From Spartobacteria bacterium (GTDB taxonomy: Bacteria > Verrucomicrobiota > Verrucomicrobiae > Chthoniobacterales > UBA6821): 6,962 bases of DNA. Shown here one piece after another: positions 6,917-6,962 of this stretch; positions within the stretch are counted from its first letter, which is position 1, and every line of letters starts with the position of its first letter. The stretch covers positions 12,850 through 19,811 of the forward strand of contig PLEU01000160.1 of assembly GCA_003136515.1 (NCBI GenBank). The letters run 5' to 3'. The position numbers were made by a program, and so were the translations under genes. The notes under the pieces are model-generated. The model saw only the letters and a list, made by a program, of their open reading frames with translations. It ran no database searches and was not told the DNA's origin.

Positions 6917-6922
6917 ATCATA
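6917..6922 (-). promoter_or_regulatory. Candidate -10 element for the CPBP gene
   Basis: TATGAT on the minus strand matches TATAAT at 5 of 6 positions and would start transcription about 37 nt before the preferred ATG at 6873. No good -35 is present at 16-18 bp, so this is weak. If real, it would also exclude the ATG at 6930 as the start. Confidence 0.25.
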
Positions 6923-6962
6923 CCCGCCATGAGAAGCTGCCACGAATGGACAATCCGCGATG

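Overview
The window is about 7 kb of ordinary bacterial chromosome with moderately high GC. It carries four housekeeping-type genes, all on the minus strand and none interrupted. Read in the direction of transcription (right to left), they are a CPBP-family membrane protease-like protein, accD (acetyl-CoA carboxylase carboxyltransferase beta), folC (folylpolyglutamate/dihydrofolate synthase) and nrdA (class I ribonucleotide reductase large subunit). No mobile element, CRISPR array, tRNA or rRNA was seen. The protein style suggests Verrucomicrobiota or a relative: the AccD N-terminus reads MPEGLWTKC ahead of the zinc ribbon, NrdA has two ATP-cones, and Shine-Dalgarno use is inconsistent. This is an impression from memory, not a search result.

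Right part (5896-6873, possibly starting at 6930): a multi-pass membrane protein with the EExxxR and FxxxH motifs of the CPBP/Rce1 family. Its best start is an ATG at 6873 with a good ribosome binding site. Next comes a spacer of about 530 bp (5364-5895) without a convincing gene. It holds several inverted repeats, one of which pairs with the accD start codon. It also holds a ribosome-binding site plus ATG that opens a frame stopped after 12 codons.

Middle (3207-5363): accD and folC lie 21 bp apart and almost certainly form one operon, linking fatty-acid precursor supply with folate polyglutamylation. The same pairing is known in other bacteria. A weak hairpin and T-run follows folC.

Left (78-3069): nrdA has its own promoter region. 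The clearest regulatory signal in the window is here. A 16-bp palindrome just upstream of the nrdA ATG matches the NrdR-box consensus at every position. A second, degenerate box lies exactly 32 bp further upstream and overlaps the predicted -10 element. This is the classic tandem arrangement for repression of ribonucleotide reductase by NrdR. The small-subunit gene nrdB is not in the window and may lie beyond the left edge. The 77 bases left of nrdA show no gene start or terminator.

I found no undescribed biological system here. The points worth following up are the NrdR operator geometry, the hairpin over the accD start, the structured spacer upstream of accD, and the atypical third motif of the CPBP protein.
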